Shown: positions 33,855 to 42,614, counted from the first letter of the stretch. The stretch is 56,347 bases of DNA from JAAGZL01 sp964628835 (GCA_964628835.1 CAZVME010000014.1:1-56347), one strand, 5' to 3'. A program made the numbers and translations. Notes: generated by a model not told the origin, from the sequence alone.

Positions 33855-33898
33855 TCCGTGGAGGGTTACAGTTTAACCTGAACCCACGGATTCAGGTT
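33855..33898 (+). promoter_or_regulatory. Possible alternative-hairpin leader before the EF-hand gene
   Basis: Two mutually exclusive stems can form just upstream of the EF-hand gene. Stem A is AACCTGAA (33875-33882) with TTCAGGTT (33891-33898), 8 bp. Stem B pairs 33855-33861 and 33865-33867 with 33881-33890. B consumes one arm end and the loop of A. Whether it is an operator palindrome or an RNA switch is not shown. Confidence 0.35.
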
Positions 33899-33918
33899 TA
33901 AGGTATGGAGGTGGTAGT

Positions 33919-34260
33919 ATGAAAAGACTTTACGCAGAAGCGGTTTTTTGTCTCATGATGATGGTATCGACACTGGTTGTAGCCCAAGGTATTGGTATGC
34001 AGCAGGGGCGAGGCATGGGGCATAATCTGCCGACCTTTACCGAGTACGATCTGGATAAGAGTGGTTTTCTGGATGAGGACGAGTTTATCGAGGCTAGAGG
34101 TATGCGGGTGAGTGAACGCGCCAAGCAGGGGCGGATGATGCGTGGCCTGAGTAGCATGATGCAGTTTTCTGACATAGATTTGAATGTTGATGGCAAGGTC
34201 ACGCCCGATGAGTTTTCCCAGGGACTGGCGTTACATAACAAGAAGAAGATGCAGCAGTAG
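33919..34260 (+). CDS. Secreted EF-hand protein
   Basis: A 113-residue protein with a signal peptide (hydrophobic MMMVSTLVVA, cleavage near residue 22) and two EF-hand loops: DLDKSGFLDEDEF and DLNVDGKVTPDEF, each with the Asp-x-Asp/Asn-x-Ser/Asp-Gly pattern and a terminal Glu. It should bind Ca2+ in the periplasm. ATG 33919 has GGAGG 7-11 nt upstream. The leader holds two alternative hairpins. No partner gene is evident. Confidence 0.88.
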   Translation: MKRLYAEAVFCLMMMVSTLVVAQGIGMQQGRGMGHNLPTFTEYDLDKSGFLDEDEFIEARGMRVSERAKQGRMMRGLSSMMQFSDIDLNVDGKVTPDEFSQGLALHNKKKMQQ

Positions 34261-34419
34261 GGATGTGGGTTCAGGGCTGTGGTAGTGATGGCTAAGATGG
34301 GCCCGGTCGGGGGTTGGTTTTTTTGAATCTGGATTGGAAGTTTCCACGTAAGTATTCAGTGAGCAGGGGATAAACACCACCCTAAGCTACTAAAGACCGA
34401 ACTTATGAGGAGCAACACC

Positions 34420-34680
34420 ATGAAACGCATAGTACTTACACTCGCAGCCCTGACCTTTTCCGCCTCCAGCGTTTTCGCTGATAATATCGACAACTACGGC
34501 GACGTAATGCAGGACCGGGTATCACAAAGCTCCGGCTACTCAGCCCCAGAGACCTGGATCGAGAACCACGGCAACGTGTTGCTGGATGAGGTAGCCAACA
34601 ACCGCGGTATCGACAGCGAGATCGAGGTTGGTGATTCCAACAGCGCACTGTTCGATACTGACGCAGAATCAGCCTTCTAA
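34420..34680 (+). CDS. Small acidic secreted protein with internal repeat, 86 aa
   Basis: Unknown protein. A signal peptide (KRIVLTLAALTFSASSVFA, cleavage near residue 21) precedes about 65 acidic residues. Inside, IDNYGDVMQDRV and IENHGNVLLDEV look like an imperfect repeat (I-[DE]-N-x-G-[DN]-V-x-x-D-x-V), which could be a binding module. ATG 34420 has an AGGAGCAACACC site; a start at 34405 is possible but its ribosome site is poorer. A strong terminator follows at 34706, so it is a single-gene transcript. Confidence 0.7.
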   Translation: MKRIVLTLAALTFSASSVFADNIDNYGDVMQDRVSQSSGYSAPETWIENHGNVLLDEVANNRGIDSEIEVGDSNSALFDTDAESAF

Positions 34681-34705
34681 GATAGCGCTGATAGCAGTAA
34701 CAGAG

Positions 34706-34731
34706 ACCGGGGGCAGTGCCTCCGGTTTTTT
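34706..34731 (+). terminator. Rho-independent terminator
   Basis: ACCGGGGGC pairs with GCCTCCGGT (one G-T wobble) around AGT and is followed by TTTTTT. Confidence 0.85.
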
Positions 34732-34781
34732 GTTGCCCAGCGTATCTGCCATGGAACTTGAAGTGACCGAGGGATCGATCA

Positions 34782-35245
34782 ATGTTTAAACGCATTTTCA
34801 GCAAGAAAATACACACCGACAACTCCGATGCCGGGCGGCGTAAACAAAAATGTATTGCCCCGTGTATGGCCACCTGGATACTCGTGGTGGATGACTCCAC
34901 CACAGTGCGCTTTGTAATGGCCAAGATGTTGCGGGAGTCCGGTTATCAGGTTCTGGAGGCCAAGGATGGTTTGGAGGGTCTGGAGATAGCATCTATCCAC
35001 ACCCCAGACCTGATCTTCATGGATGTAATTATGCCTGGCCTCAACGGCTTCCAGGTGACCCGTAAGTTGCGCAAGAGTGAAAGCACACTGGACATACCGA
35101 TTATAATTATCAGCGGCAGCAAGCAGGCCGTGGAACAGTTCTGGGCGTCAAAGATTGGGGCCAATGACTATATGAAAAACCGTTTGATCGGGGGGAGTTG
35201 TTCCATCGGTTGGAAAAGGTCCTGTATCACCAGCAAGTGGCTTGA
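34782..35245 (+). pseudogene. PilG-like response-regulator receiver, frameshifted at an A run
   Basis: A CheY-fold receiver: VVDDST (residues 37-38), phosphoacceptor D81 (FMDVIMP), S111 (IIISGS). In frame, the conserved lysine-proline of the last strand should follow GANDYM. Instead the zero frame reads MKNRLIGGSC and runs to 35333 with unrelated sequence. Shifting back one base at the five A residues (35175-35179) gives KKPFDRGELFHRLEKVLYHQ and a stop at 35245, a perfect receiver ending of the PilG/PilH type. So one A is missing relative to the ancestral gene, or the shift is programmed, or it is a sequencing error. ATG 34782 has GAGGGATC upstream. The N-terminal extension of about 29 residues is unusual. 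Confidence 0.75.
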
Positions 35246-35440
35246 GCCACGTACTACCCCTCCTCTTTACCTGTCCACACCTGTGGAAAGGGTTCTTATA
35301 TCTGCAGTGGCCGGTCTGATCGGTCTATACTAGATATGTCCGTATATGCCAGCGCATATCAATTAATTCTGCCGGCATATTAAAAATAACCACGGAGTTT
35401 TCGGGTGTCTATCGCCCACATTCAGATCTAAGGGATCATT

Positions 35441-38194
35441 ATGAGTGAGAACTTATTCCCGGCCAGGGGCAAAGATGGTTGTTCTGCAAACCAACCAGAG
35501 GGTTCCGCATTTTATCCGGATGCACCTCACTCCCGCCCGGGTGCCGATCTCCTTTCCGCGCTCTCTAGCTCAGGCCGCGGTCTGAGTTGTCAGGAGGCTG
35601 CGGACCGCATCTCTAACTACGGTCCCAATTCATTACCACGAAGTAAGCCCCCTAGCGTATTTTTGGTGTTTTTGCATCAGTTTGCCAGCCCGTTGATATA
35701 CGTTTTGGGTGTGGCGGCCATTATTTCGCTGTTGATCCAGGAGTATTCCGACGCCGGTTTTATCGCTGGGGTTCTGTTGCTAAATGCCGTCATTGGAACG
35801 GTTCAGGAGTATTCGGCACAGCAGGCGGCAGAGGCCTTGAATGAGTTGGTAACCACAAACTGTAGAGTACTGCGCGATGGAGATGCCTACGAAGTGGGTG
35901 CCGATGAGTTGGTGCCGGGAGATATCCTGCTGCTGGAGTCTGGCGACCGGGTGCCGGCGGATCTGCGACTGCTCACATGCCGGGATCTGGAGGTGGATGA
36001 GTCTCTGCTTACTGGTGAGTCCATGGCGGTACTCAAGGATGCGGAGCAGGTGCTGGACCGCGACGCTGCGCTGGGTGATCGCAGCAATATGGCGTTTGCT
36101 GGCACCATGGTCAGCCGGGGGCGGGGTAAGGGTGTGGTTGTTGGGACTGCACTGGCTACAGAGCTGGGACGTATCGCCTCAGTGGTGCTGGGCAAGAGTG
36201 CAGCCAAGGCCCCGCTGCTGATACGAATGGAGAAGTTCACCAACTGGGTTGCTCTGCTGGTGATGATTGCTGCGGTACTCATGGCTGCAGTTGCATTATC
36301 CCGTGGCATGCCTCTCAGTGAGATATTCTTGCTGGCGGTGGCCCTGGCGGTCTCGGCTATCCCCGAGGGATTGCCGGTGGCGCTTACTGTCGCACTGGCC
36401 ATCGGTATGCGGCGCATGGCCAAACGCAACGTGATTGTCCGTAAACTGATGGCGGTGGAGGCGCTGGGCTCCTGTACCTATATCGCCACCGACAAAACTG
36501 GCACCCTGACGGTGAACCAGCTCACTGCACGGCGCATCATCGTGCCCGGATCTGATCTCTGGGAGGTGACGGGTGAGAGCCTGGAACCGGAGGGCAGGGT
36601 CATTACTCCATCCGGACAGATTTCAGCAGAGGAAGAGGCGATACTCCAGCAAATCTTCCAAGTGTCTGTATTGTCCAATGAGGGGTTTCTCGGTCACCGT
36701 GGTGGTGACTGGGTACATCATGGCGATGCCGTAGATGTGGCGCTACTGGTGCTGGCGCACAAAGCAGGAATCACTCATACGGAGATGGTAGATACATGTC
36801 CTGTTTTATCCAACGTCCCGTTTGAGTCAGAGCGTCTCTACTCGGCCAGCCTGAACAGCGTGGACGGGTCGCCCAAGGCCTTTGTGAAGGGTGCTGTGGA
36901 GCGGGTTCTGCCCATGTGCACTCAGATGCTTACCTCTGATGGGATCAGGGAGATAGACCCAGAGTGGTTGCAGCAGCAGACCTATGAACTGGCCAGCGAT
37001 GGTTACCGGGTGATTGCGCTGGCCTCAGGCAGTGTTGAAATGGGCAAAGATGAAGAGCTGAACGACAATCATCTGCAGGCACTCACCCTGGTGGCTCTGG
37101 TGGGGATGATAGATCCGCTGCGGCCAGAGGCCAGAGATGCGGTAGTTCAGTGCCGGGATGCCGGGATTGAGGTGGCCATGGTCACTGGAGATCATCCTGC
37201 CACTGCGCTGTCCATTGCCCGTGAGCTTGGTTTGGCGGAGGTGGGACAGCAGGCGATGACCGGGCCGCAACTGAAACAGGCCCAGGATGATGATGAGCGG
37301 GAGCGGCTGGTAAGCCAATCCCATGTTTTTGCCCGCGTGGAGCCGCAACAGAAACTGGACATAGTGCAGTCCCTGCAACGCAGTGGACATTTTGTGGCTA
37401 CCAGTGGCGATGGGGCTAATGATGCGCCAGCCCTGCGCGCAGCCAACGTAGGTGTGGCTATGGGCAAGAGCGGGACCGATGTGGCCCGGGAGACGGCAGA
37501 CCTGATAATCACCGACGATAATTTTGCCTCCATCGTGGCTGGGGTGGAGGAGGGGCGTATCGCCTATGCCAATGTGCGTAAGGTGATCTTTCTATTGATC
37601 TCCACCGGGGCCGCGGAATTGGTGCTGTTCACCATGGCTTTGTTGGCCGAATTACCACTGCCGCTACTGGCGGTGCAACTACTCTGGCTCAATCTGGTGA
37701 CCAACGGTATCCAGGATGTGGCGCTGGCGTTTGAGCCGGGTGAGGGGAATGAACTGCGCCAAAAGCCACGTCCACCCAAGGAGCTTATCTTTAATCGCCT
37801 GATGATAGAGCGCGTGGTGCTGTCGGCCCTGGTGATCGGCAGTGTGGCCTTCCTGGTATTTCAGTGGTTGCTACACAGTGGTGTAACGGTGGATGAGGCG
37901 CGTAACGGCACTCTGCTGTTGATGGTGTTGTTTGAGAATATCCATGTGTTTAACAGTCGTTCTGAGACCCTGTCGGCATTCCTGCATAATCCGCTACGTA
38001 ACCCGCTGCTGTTATTTGGAACCGTTGCGGCGCAGCTAATCCATATCGGTGCCATGTATATTCCATGGATCAGTGGTGTATTGCACATTCAGCCGGTTTC
38101 GTTGGAGCTCTGGACTCAGCTTTTGATCATGGCGCTGACAGTGCTGGTGGTGATGGAGGTACATAAGCTGTTTCTGAAATATCTCAGTAAGTAA
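35441..38194 (+). CDS. P2-type cation-transporting ATPase (Ca2+-ATPase-like)
   Basis: A 917-residue inner-membrane P-type pump. TGES lies at 191-194, the PEGLP element of membrane segment 4 at about 308-312, and the phosphorylation motif DKTGTLT starts at D351, as in SERCA numbering. GDGANDAPAL forms the hinge motif. Segment 6 reads LLWLNLVTNGIQDVALAFEP, a P2 pattern. The ion is probably Ca2+ or another cation; not proven. The cation antiporter gene follows about 67 nt after, so they may be co-transcribed as an ion-homeostasis pair. Confidence 0.92.
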   Translation: MSENLFPARGKDGCSANQPEGSAFYPDAPHSRPGADLLSALSSSGRGLSCQEAADRISNYGPNSLPRSKPPSVFLVFLHQFASPLIYVLGVAAIISLLIQEYSDAGFIAGVLLLNAVIGTVQEYSAQQAAEALNELVTTNCRVLRDGDAYEVGADELVPGDILLLESGDRVPADLRLLTCRDLEVDESLLTGESMAVLKDAEQVLDRDAALGDRSNMAFAGTMVSRGRGKGVVVGTALATELGRIASVVLGKSAAKAPLLIRMEKFTNWVALLVMIAAVLMAAVALSRGMPLSEIFLLAVALAVSAIPEGLPVALTVALAIGMRRMAKRNVIVRKLMAVEALGSCTYIATDKTGTLTVNQLTARRIIVPGSDLWEVTGESLEPEGRVITPSGQISAEEEAILQQIFQVSVLSNEGFLGHRGGDWVHHGDAVDVALLVLAHKAGITHTEMVDTCPVLSNVPFESERLYSASLNSVDGSPKAFVKGAVERVLPMCTQMLTSDGIREIDPEWLQQQTYELASDGYRVIALASGSVEMGKDEELNDNHLQALTLVALVGMIDPLRPEARDAVVQCRDAGIEVAMVTGDHPATALSIARELGLAEVGQQAMTGPQLKQAQDDDERERLVSQSHVFARVEPQQKLDIVQSLQRSGHFVATSGDGANDAPALRAANVGVAMGKSGTDVARETADLIITDDNFASIVAGVEEGRIAYANVRKVIFLLISTGAAELVLFTMALLAELPLPLLAVQLLWLNLVTNGIQDVALAFEPGEGNELRQKPRPPKELIFNRLMIERVVLSALVIGSVAFLVFQWLLHSGVTVDEARNGTLLLMVLFENIHVFNSRSETLSAFLHNPLRNPLLLFGTVAAQLIHIGAMYIPWISGVLHIQPVSLELWTQLLIMALTVLVVMEVHKLFLKYLSK

Positions 38195-38261
38195 TTGTGT
38201 GCAAATATTTTTACTTTAAGTCAGACGGGTTTTGCCAAAACTGGAGTGACTGGATTTATCA

Positions 38262-39512
38262 ATGGAAGCCCACATTTTTCTACTACAGCTTTTTATTATT
38301 CTGGTTGCAGCCCGGGTAACCGGTGAGGTGGTGACAGCCCTGGGTGGCCCCAGTGTGATTGGTGAGCTTCTCGCTGGCATTATCATTGGGCCAAGTGTGC
38401 TGGGTTGGGTGGAGATCAATGACCTGATCAAGCTGTTGGCGGAAGTTGGAGTCATCCTGTTGCTGTTTGAAGTCGGTCTGGATACCGATATGGGAAAGCT
38501 CCTTGACTCAGGAAAAAAGTCGATCATAGTTGCTATTGGCGGTTTTTTTACCCCGTTGTTGGTGGGCTTCGCCACCACGCACTACCTGTTTGATCAAACC
38601 TTGCTGGTTTCTCTGTTTGTTGGTGGAACCCTTACCGCCACCAGTATCGGCGTAACAGTCAGAACCCTGGTGGATGTCCGCCGACAGCACAGCAGGGAGG
38701 GGCAGATCACTCTGGGTGCTGCCGTATTGGATGATCTCCTGGGGGTGGTGCTGCTGGCTATTCTGTATGAGTTCTCGGTCACTGGTGAAGTGAACTGGAT
38801 AAATGCTGGCAAAGTATTGGCATACATCAGTGTGTTCTTCCTGATGGCACCGGTGCTTGCTAAATTGATGTCCAATGTGATTGACAGGTTGGACCATAGA
38901 ATTGATAACCCCGGCCTTATTCCGGTAACCATCGTCTCTCTGGTGCTGTTTTTTGCCTGGATGGCGCATCTGTTTGGCGCACCTGAGCTGCTGGGTGGAT
39001 TCGCAGCAGGCCTGGCCCTGTCACGCCGCTTCTTCCTGCCGTTTGGCATGGCGGTAAAAACCAAGGCGGCATTTGCCCATAAGGTAAAGAACCAGATGAA
39101 GCCGATTGTTCAGCTCTTCACCCCAATATTTTTTGTGGCGGTTGGTCTTTCGTTGGACCTGCGGCAGGTGGATTGGGGTTCCTGGTTCTTCTGGGGGTTT
39201 TCGTTGGTCCTGCTACTGGTTGCCATAGGCAGCAAGTTTACCGGGGCGCTGTTTATCTCTGAGTCGTTACCGCGCAAGATTGTGATAGGTATGGCCATGG
39301 TTCCCAGGGGGGAGGTTGGCTTGGTGTTTGCCGGGTTAGGGATTGCAGCGGGCGTGTTCAGTAGTGATATCCATACGGCGCTGGTAATGGTCATTGTCTA
39401 TACCACACTTCTTTCGCCTTTCTCGATCAAGCTCTATTACCGTAAGTTTGGGAAGTATGTGCGGGCAACCGCAAATGTTGGCAGGAAGCCGCCAGGTAAG
39501 GAGCATGATTAG
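38262..39512 (+). CDS. Cation:proton antiporter (CPA2 family)
   Basis: A 416-residue CPA2-family Na+/H+ or K+/H+ exchanger with about 12 membrane segments. The ion-binding motif is AAVLDDLLGVV, with the paired aspartates. Other family motifs are GEVVTALGGPSVIGELLAGI (here in parts) and ALVMVIVYTTLLSPF near the end. The C-terminus is short (PPGKEHD), with no TrkA-N domain, so it is the short type. ATG 38262 follows a weak ribosome site. It follows the P-type ATPase. Confidence 0.9.
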   Translation: MEAHIFLLQLFIILVAARVTGEVVTALGGPSVIGELLAGIIIGPSVLGWVEINDLIKLLAEVGVILLLFEVGLDTDMGKLLDSGKKSIIVAIGGFFTPLLVGFATTHYLFDQTLLVSLFVGGTLTATSIGVTVRTLVDVRRQHSREGQITLGAAVLDDLLGVVLLAILYEFSVTGEVNWINAGKVLAYISVFFLMAPVLAKLMSNVIDRLDHRIDNPGLIPVTIVSLVLFFAWMAHLFGAPELLGGFAAGLALSRRFFLPFGMAVKTKAAFAHKVKNQMKPIVQLFTPIFFVAVGLSLDLRQVDWGSWFFWGFSLVLLLVAIGSKFTGALFISESLPRKIVIGMAMVPRGEVGLVFAGLGIAAGVFSSDIHTALVMVIVYTTLLSPFSIKLYYRKFGKYVRATANVGRKPPGKEHD

Positions 39513-39641
39513 CTGGTTTTTGTCGCTTGGATGGGCGTAGAGCCATGGTCTTATTCGCCGAGCAGTTGGTGGTGTGTCTACTCTGTATGCATGAACAGAG
39601 CTGGTCGTAAAATAGTGGTGTAACAGGTAACATGCCGCCGC

Positions 39642-40118
39642 ATGGAGACATATATTCTGACAAGGGCGCTGCACGTGCTTGGCGTGGTTCTCTGGATCGG
39701 TGGTGTGGCCATGGTGACCACTGTATTGTTGCCTGCCACCCGGCGTCTGAAATCACCGGAGGAACGTGTTCAGTTCTTTGAGAAGGTGGAGCAGAGGTTT
39801 GCCTGGCAGGCCCGTGTTACCACCCTGCTGACCGGGTTGTCCGGGTTTTATATGTTGGATCTACTGGATGCCTGGTCCAGGTATTCAACTCTTGCCTACT
39901 GGTGGGTGCATGCCATGACCGTGGTGTGGGTCATATTCACCCTGGTGCTGTTTGTGCTGGAGCCGCTATTTCTACATAAGCTGTTTCTACGCAAGGCGCG
40001 GGAGAATCCTAATAAAACCTTCAGGATCATCCAGACCATGCACTGGGTTCTGTTAACCATCAGTTTGGTTACAGTGGCCGGAGCGGTGGTTGGCAGTCAC
40101 GGCTGGTCATTCGCCTGA
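39642..40118 (+). CDS. CopD-like four-segment membrane protein
   Basis: A 158-residue protein with four hydrophobic segments: RALHVLGVVLWIGGVAMVTT, FAWQARVTTLLTGLSGFYML, WWVHAMTVVWVIFTLVLFVL and TMHWVLLTISLVTVAGAVVG. The HVLGVVLWIGG motif with a paired histidine resembles CopD-type and cytochrome-b561-like small proteins, so heme or copper binding is possible. ATG 39642 has no strong ribosome site. A hairpin with a weak T run follows at 40157. Confidence 0.75.
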   Translation: METYILTRALHVLGVVLWIGGVAMVTTVLLPATRRLKSPEERVQFFEKVEQRFAWQARVTTLLTGLSGFYMLDLLDAWSRYSTLAYWWVHAMTVVWVIFTLVLFVLEPLFLHKLFLRKARENPNKTFRIIQTMHWVLLTISLVTVAGAVVGSHGWSFA

Positions 40119-40156
40119 CTCACTACTGGTCAACAATGGCACATGCATGAAGCGTG

Positions 40157-40188
40157 AAAAAGGCCACCCTGGACGGGATGGCCTTTAG
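40157..40188 (+). terminator. Hairpin after the CopD-like gene
   Basis: AAAGGCCA pairs with TGGCCTTT, extended by CCC/GGG with one bulged base. The T tail is weak (TTTA). Confidence 0.55.
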
Positions 40189-40373
40189 TGGATGCTTGTT
40201 TCGTTACTATCAAATAAACCGCTTGCCCGTGGCGGAAGCCCCTTGGGTCTTCCCTGTAAGCTCAACTCCTGCTGCAAATGCAGGGACTTTCGCCATGAGT
40301 AGAGGTCGCTCCACCCATCTGCCTGACCTGTGATCTCCCACAGTGGCGGTGTATATCCCATGGCTGCGCCGAC

Positions 40374-40565
40374 TCAATTGAAGCGTGGGTTGTAGGTTGC
40401 CCAAGTTCCGCTAACGGTCTCCTCCTTGCCTTGAGGATCGGTTGTGCTGACGTGGCCATCTGGATGGATGGTTACTGATACGATGCTTGGGTCGTCGTTG
40501 GTGACCATGCGGCCATCGTCCATCTGTGCACCCCAAACTTTTATTGCTCTGCGAACTTTAGCCAT
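40374..40565 (-). CDS. Small hypothetical protein, 63 aa
   Basis: Unknown. A 63-residue protein with no signal or membrane segment, rich in beta-type residues (SIVSVTIHPDGHVSTTDP). A good AGGGGTG site lies 6 nt before ATG 40565, which supports it being real. Its neighbours are unrelated and no family was recognised. Confidence 0.5.
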   Translation of the reverse strand: MAKVRRAIKVWGAQMDDGRMVTNDDPSIVSVTIHPDGHVSTTDPQGKEETVSGTWATYNPRFN

Positions 40566-41126
40566 GTCGGCACCCCTGTATTAATTGACAAATGTCACGA
40601 AACAATACCAAGTAAAATAGTGGGAATAAAGCAATATTACTGGAAAATTATTCTATAAGCGTGATAAGTCTGGTTTATTTGTTAAGGTACGGATTGTGTA
40701 ACTGACTGTTTATGTATGATTTATGCTGCTTTGGCCTTGATAAATGACCATGTGCATTATCAGTGCAATTAAAAAATATCTGGTGCTGGGATGGACAAAT
40801 AGCTTGTGCAATATAGGTTTTAGCGGCTTTTTATGGGCATCCTCAAGAGGGATGTTGCGGAATTACTCAATAATACAGCTAGATAATGGCTTTATGAATG
40901 GGCAGTCAACTACTAAACTGAGAATTCAGCCCCGTTTCCCTTGTATGTTCTTTGGCATCCCTTCGCTTCCTCATTACTAACTTCTTTTGACGAAATATAG
41001 TATCACTACAATAATTTTGTTCATGACCAAGAAAATCGATTGATATTGTGATGCTCATGGCACAGACAAAAAGCACTCTATCGGCACAAAGCAGCCCCTC
41101 AGTGGGTCCTTCTACAGGAGTATCCT
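40566..41126. other. AT-rich gene-free stretch
   Basis: 561 bp with no credible gene. A 78-residue reading at 40744-40980 exists but has no ribosome site or family sign. The stretch is clearly more AT-rich than the flanks, so it may be foreign or decayed DNA. I see no terminator I would defend downstream of the cytochrome c4 gene. Confidence 0.5.
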
Positions 41127-41726
41127 TTAATTTAGGCCGCTAACGTAAACAGCCAATGCCTCTATTTCAAACCGCGTAAGTTTGGATGCCACTGAGTGCA
41201 TAACTTCATTATCGTTAGTACGTTTGCGTTTGTTGAACGCTAGTAGCTGTGACACCACATACCTCTTATGCTGACCGGCAAGACGTGGTAGCTCCTCTGT
41301 TCCATTTCCATTTTCCCCATGACAATTAGCACAAGCTATTACACCTGAAAATTTATTACCCCGTTTGAACAGATAATGTCCTACCTCGGCTATCTCTTTG
41401 TGCTTTTTCCTTATCTTGTGTGATTTGGTTGGTTTTTTGCTGAAATAAGACGCTATGCTAGCGATCTCATTATCTTTCAAGTCGACAGCCATCTTATTCA
41501 TTACCGTGCCTTCACGCAGACCTTCTCTGAAATCTTTTAACTGCTTTACAATATATTCTTTATGTTGGCCTGCCAGTCGTGGGTATCGATGAGTGGATCC
41601 TTCCCCCTCCATTCCATGACAGAAGTGACACTCATTTTTAATAATCTGTATAGCCAGTTTTTCATCTGTAGCCATTACTTGAGAAGCTAGAAAGAATAAT
41701 AAGCTGGTGATTATCAACTTCTGCAT
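41127..41726 (-). CDS. Di-heme cytochrome c4-like protein
   Basis: A periplasmic electron carrier. Residues 1-19 are a signal peptide. Two covalent heme motifs occur: CHFCH at 33-37 and CANCH at 132-136, each followed by a small domain with YPRLAGQHKEYIVKQLKDFR-type sequence (first) and LPRLAGQHKRYVVSQLLAFN (second), the c4 pattern. Axial methionines are in TVMNKMA and EVMHSVA. ATG 41726 has an AGGAGC site. Total 199 residues, the usual c4 size. Heme attachment would rely on the Ccm operon at the right end. Confidence 0.93.
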   Translation of the reverse strand: MQKLIITSLLFFLASQVMATDEKLAIQIIKNECHFCHGMEGEGSTHRYPRLAGQHKEYIVKQLKDFREGLREGTVMNKMAVDLKDNEIASIASYFSKKPTKSHKIRKKHKEIAEVGHYLFKRGNKFSGVIACANCHGENGNGTEELPRLAGQHKRYVVSQLLAFNKRKRTNDNEVMHSVASKLTRFEIEALAVYVSGLN

Positions 41727-41956
41727 GACATGCTCCTATATATTGTCATTACTGAAATATGGCGGAAATTATGTACCATTTGTTTAGGGAACGGCTTAAT
41801 AATCCATGAAAAACAAAGAGGCCATTCAAAAATGTTCATGTTTTTCGCTATAAAATCGTTTCTTGAGCATTATTTTGCTCAATATGGTCGAAATTCTGCC
41901 TTTATCATGCGCCATCCTTATCAATCGTAACCCTATGCCAGGCACCGCATCCTTCG

Positions 41957-42085
41957 TCAGGCAAGGTACAGATTGGTCAACGCACTGAGTGCAAACAGGG
42001 TATGGGCATTTTTTGCAAGACTATGATAGTGGACTTTGGTAAATCCGAATATGCGATTCATGATGCCATTTGTGGGTAGCGTAAG
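41957..42085 (-). pseudogene. Remnant of an IS5-family transposase (C-terminal part)
   Basis: On the minus strand the reading from 42061 to 41957 gives MNRIFGFTKVHYHSLAKN, then HTLFALSALTNLYLA and a stop. This resembles the C-terminal part of IS5-family transposases (F-G-Y-x-K-x-R-Y-x-G-L-A-K-N ... L-F-x-L-x-x-L-x-N-L-Y). Only about 35 residues are recognisable; no terminal repeats or catalytic centre remain. Confidence 0.55.
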
Positions 42086-42125
42086 AGTTGATATACCTCC
42101 AAACAACACTCATCGGCCATTTAGG

Positions 42126-42371
42126 TTAACCACATGAACCACGACAACGGAAACTTTGGGAATAGCCTTGATCGCCAGCTTCACACTTTTGTACTAGAAA
42201 CGTGCCTAACTCATGTTCTTTCGCGGATTTTTTAACTGCTTCTAGTTCGTTATCATAATTACCAATAACTTCATGGTTTTTGATAACAATATACTCACCA
42301 GCATATTGTTTAACCAATTCATCTTGGTGTTTTTGATAATATTTAATCTCGCTTTCAAGTACATTATTCAT
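42126..42371 (-). CDS. DUF5678-like small protein, 81 aa
   Basis: A cytoplasmic, acidic 81-residue protein starting MNNVLESEIKYYQKHQDEL, then YAGEYIVIKNHEVIGNYDNE and EHELGTFLVQKC. This is the pattern I know for DUF5678, which is often followed by a retroviral-type aspartic protease gene. Here the IS5 remnant follows instead. Start ATG 42371, with a GTG just upstream. Function unknown. Confidence 0.7.
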   Translation of the reverse strand: MNNVLESEIKYYQKHQDELVKQYAGEYIVIKNHEVIGNYDNELEAVKKSAKEHELGTFLVQKCEAGDQGYSQSFRCRGSCG

Positions 42372-42493
42372 CACGAATTAGCTCATTTCCTGCCTGCTCA
42401 TACATTTAAGGACATATTTTCAAATAAGAGCCTGCCAGAGTGCGGGTGTTTTCGCGATTATAGTTACCACTGCGTTACCCCGTCTTATTAGCA

Positions 42494-42526
42494 GAAAAGG
42501 CTTATGTCTAAATAACGACATAAGCC
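42494..42526 (-). terminator. Terminator of tRNA-Arg (minus strand)
   Basis: GGCTTATGTC (42499-42508) pairs with GACATAAGCC (42517-42526), 10 bp. Read on the minus strand it is followed by TTTTCT. Confidence 0.8.
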
Positions 42527-42537
42527 CTTGTTTAATA

Positions 42538-42614
42538 TGGCGCGCCTGACAGGATTCGAACCTGTGACCCCCGCCTTCGGAGGGCGGTACTCTATCCAGC
42601 TGAGCTACAGGCGC
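42538..42614 (-). tRNA. tRNA-Arg (anticodon CCG)
   Basis: Minus strand, 77 nt including encoded CCA at 42538-42540. The acceptor stem GCGCCTG pairs with CAGGCGC, the D stem is GCTC/GAGT, the anticodon stem is CCGCC/GGCGG with loop CTCCGAA (anticodon CCG, decodes CGG), and the T arm is ACAGG/CCTGT with TTCGAAT. A terminator follows at 42494-42526. Confidence 0.95.

Noticed and set aside
35170..35185. Programmed -1 frameshift as the main explanation for the receiver gene
   Set aside because: The context G AAA AAC lacks the full X-XXY-YYZ pattern (X is G, not A) and no clear downstream stimulator was seen, so decay or an error is more likely.
40210..40404. 64-residue minus-strand frame
   Set aside because: Partly overlaps the better-supported 63-residue gene and has no ribosome site.
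40744..40980. 78-residue plus-strand frame in the AT-rich stretch
   Set aside because: No ribosome site, no family sign and no conserved features.
41730..41930. 66-residue plus-strand frame
   Set aside because: AT-rich spacer between a decayed region and cytochrome c4; no support.
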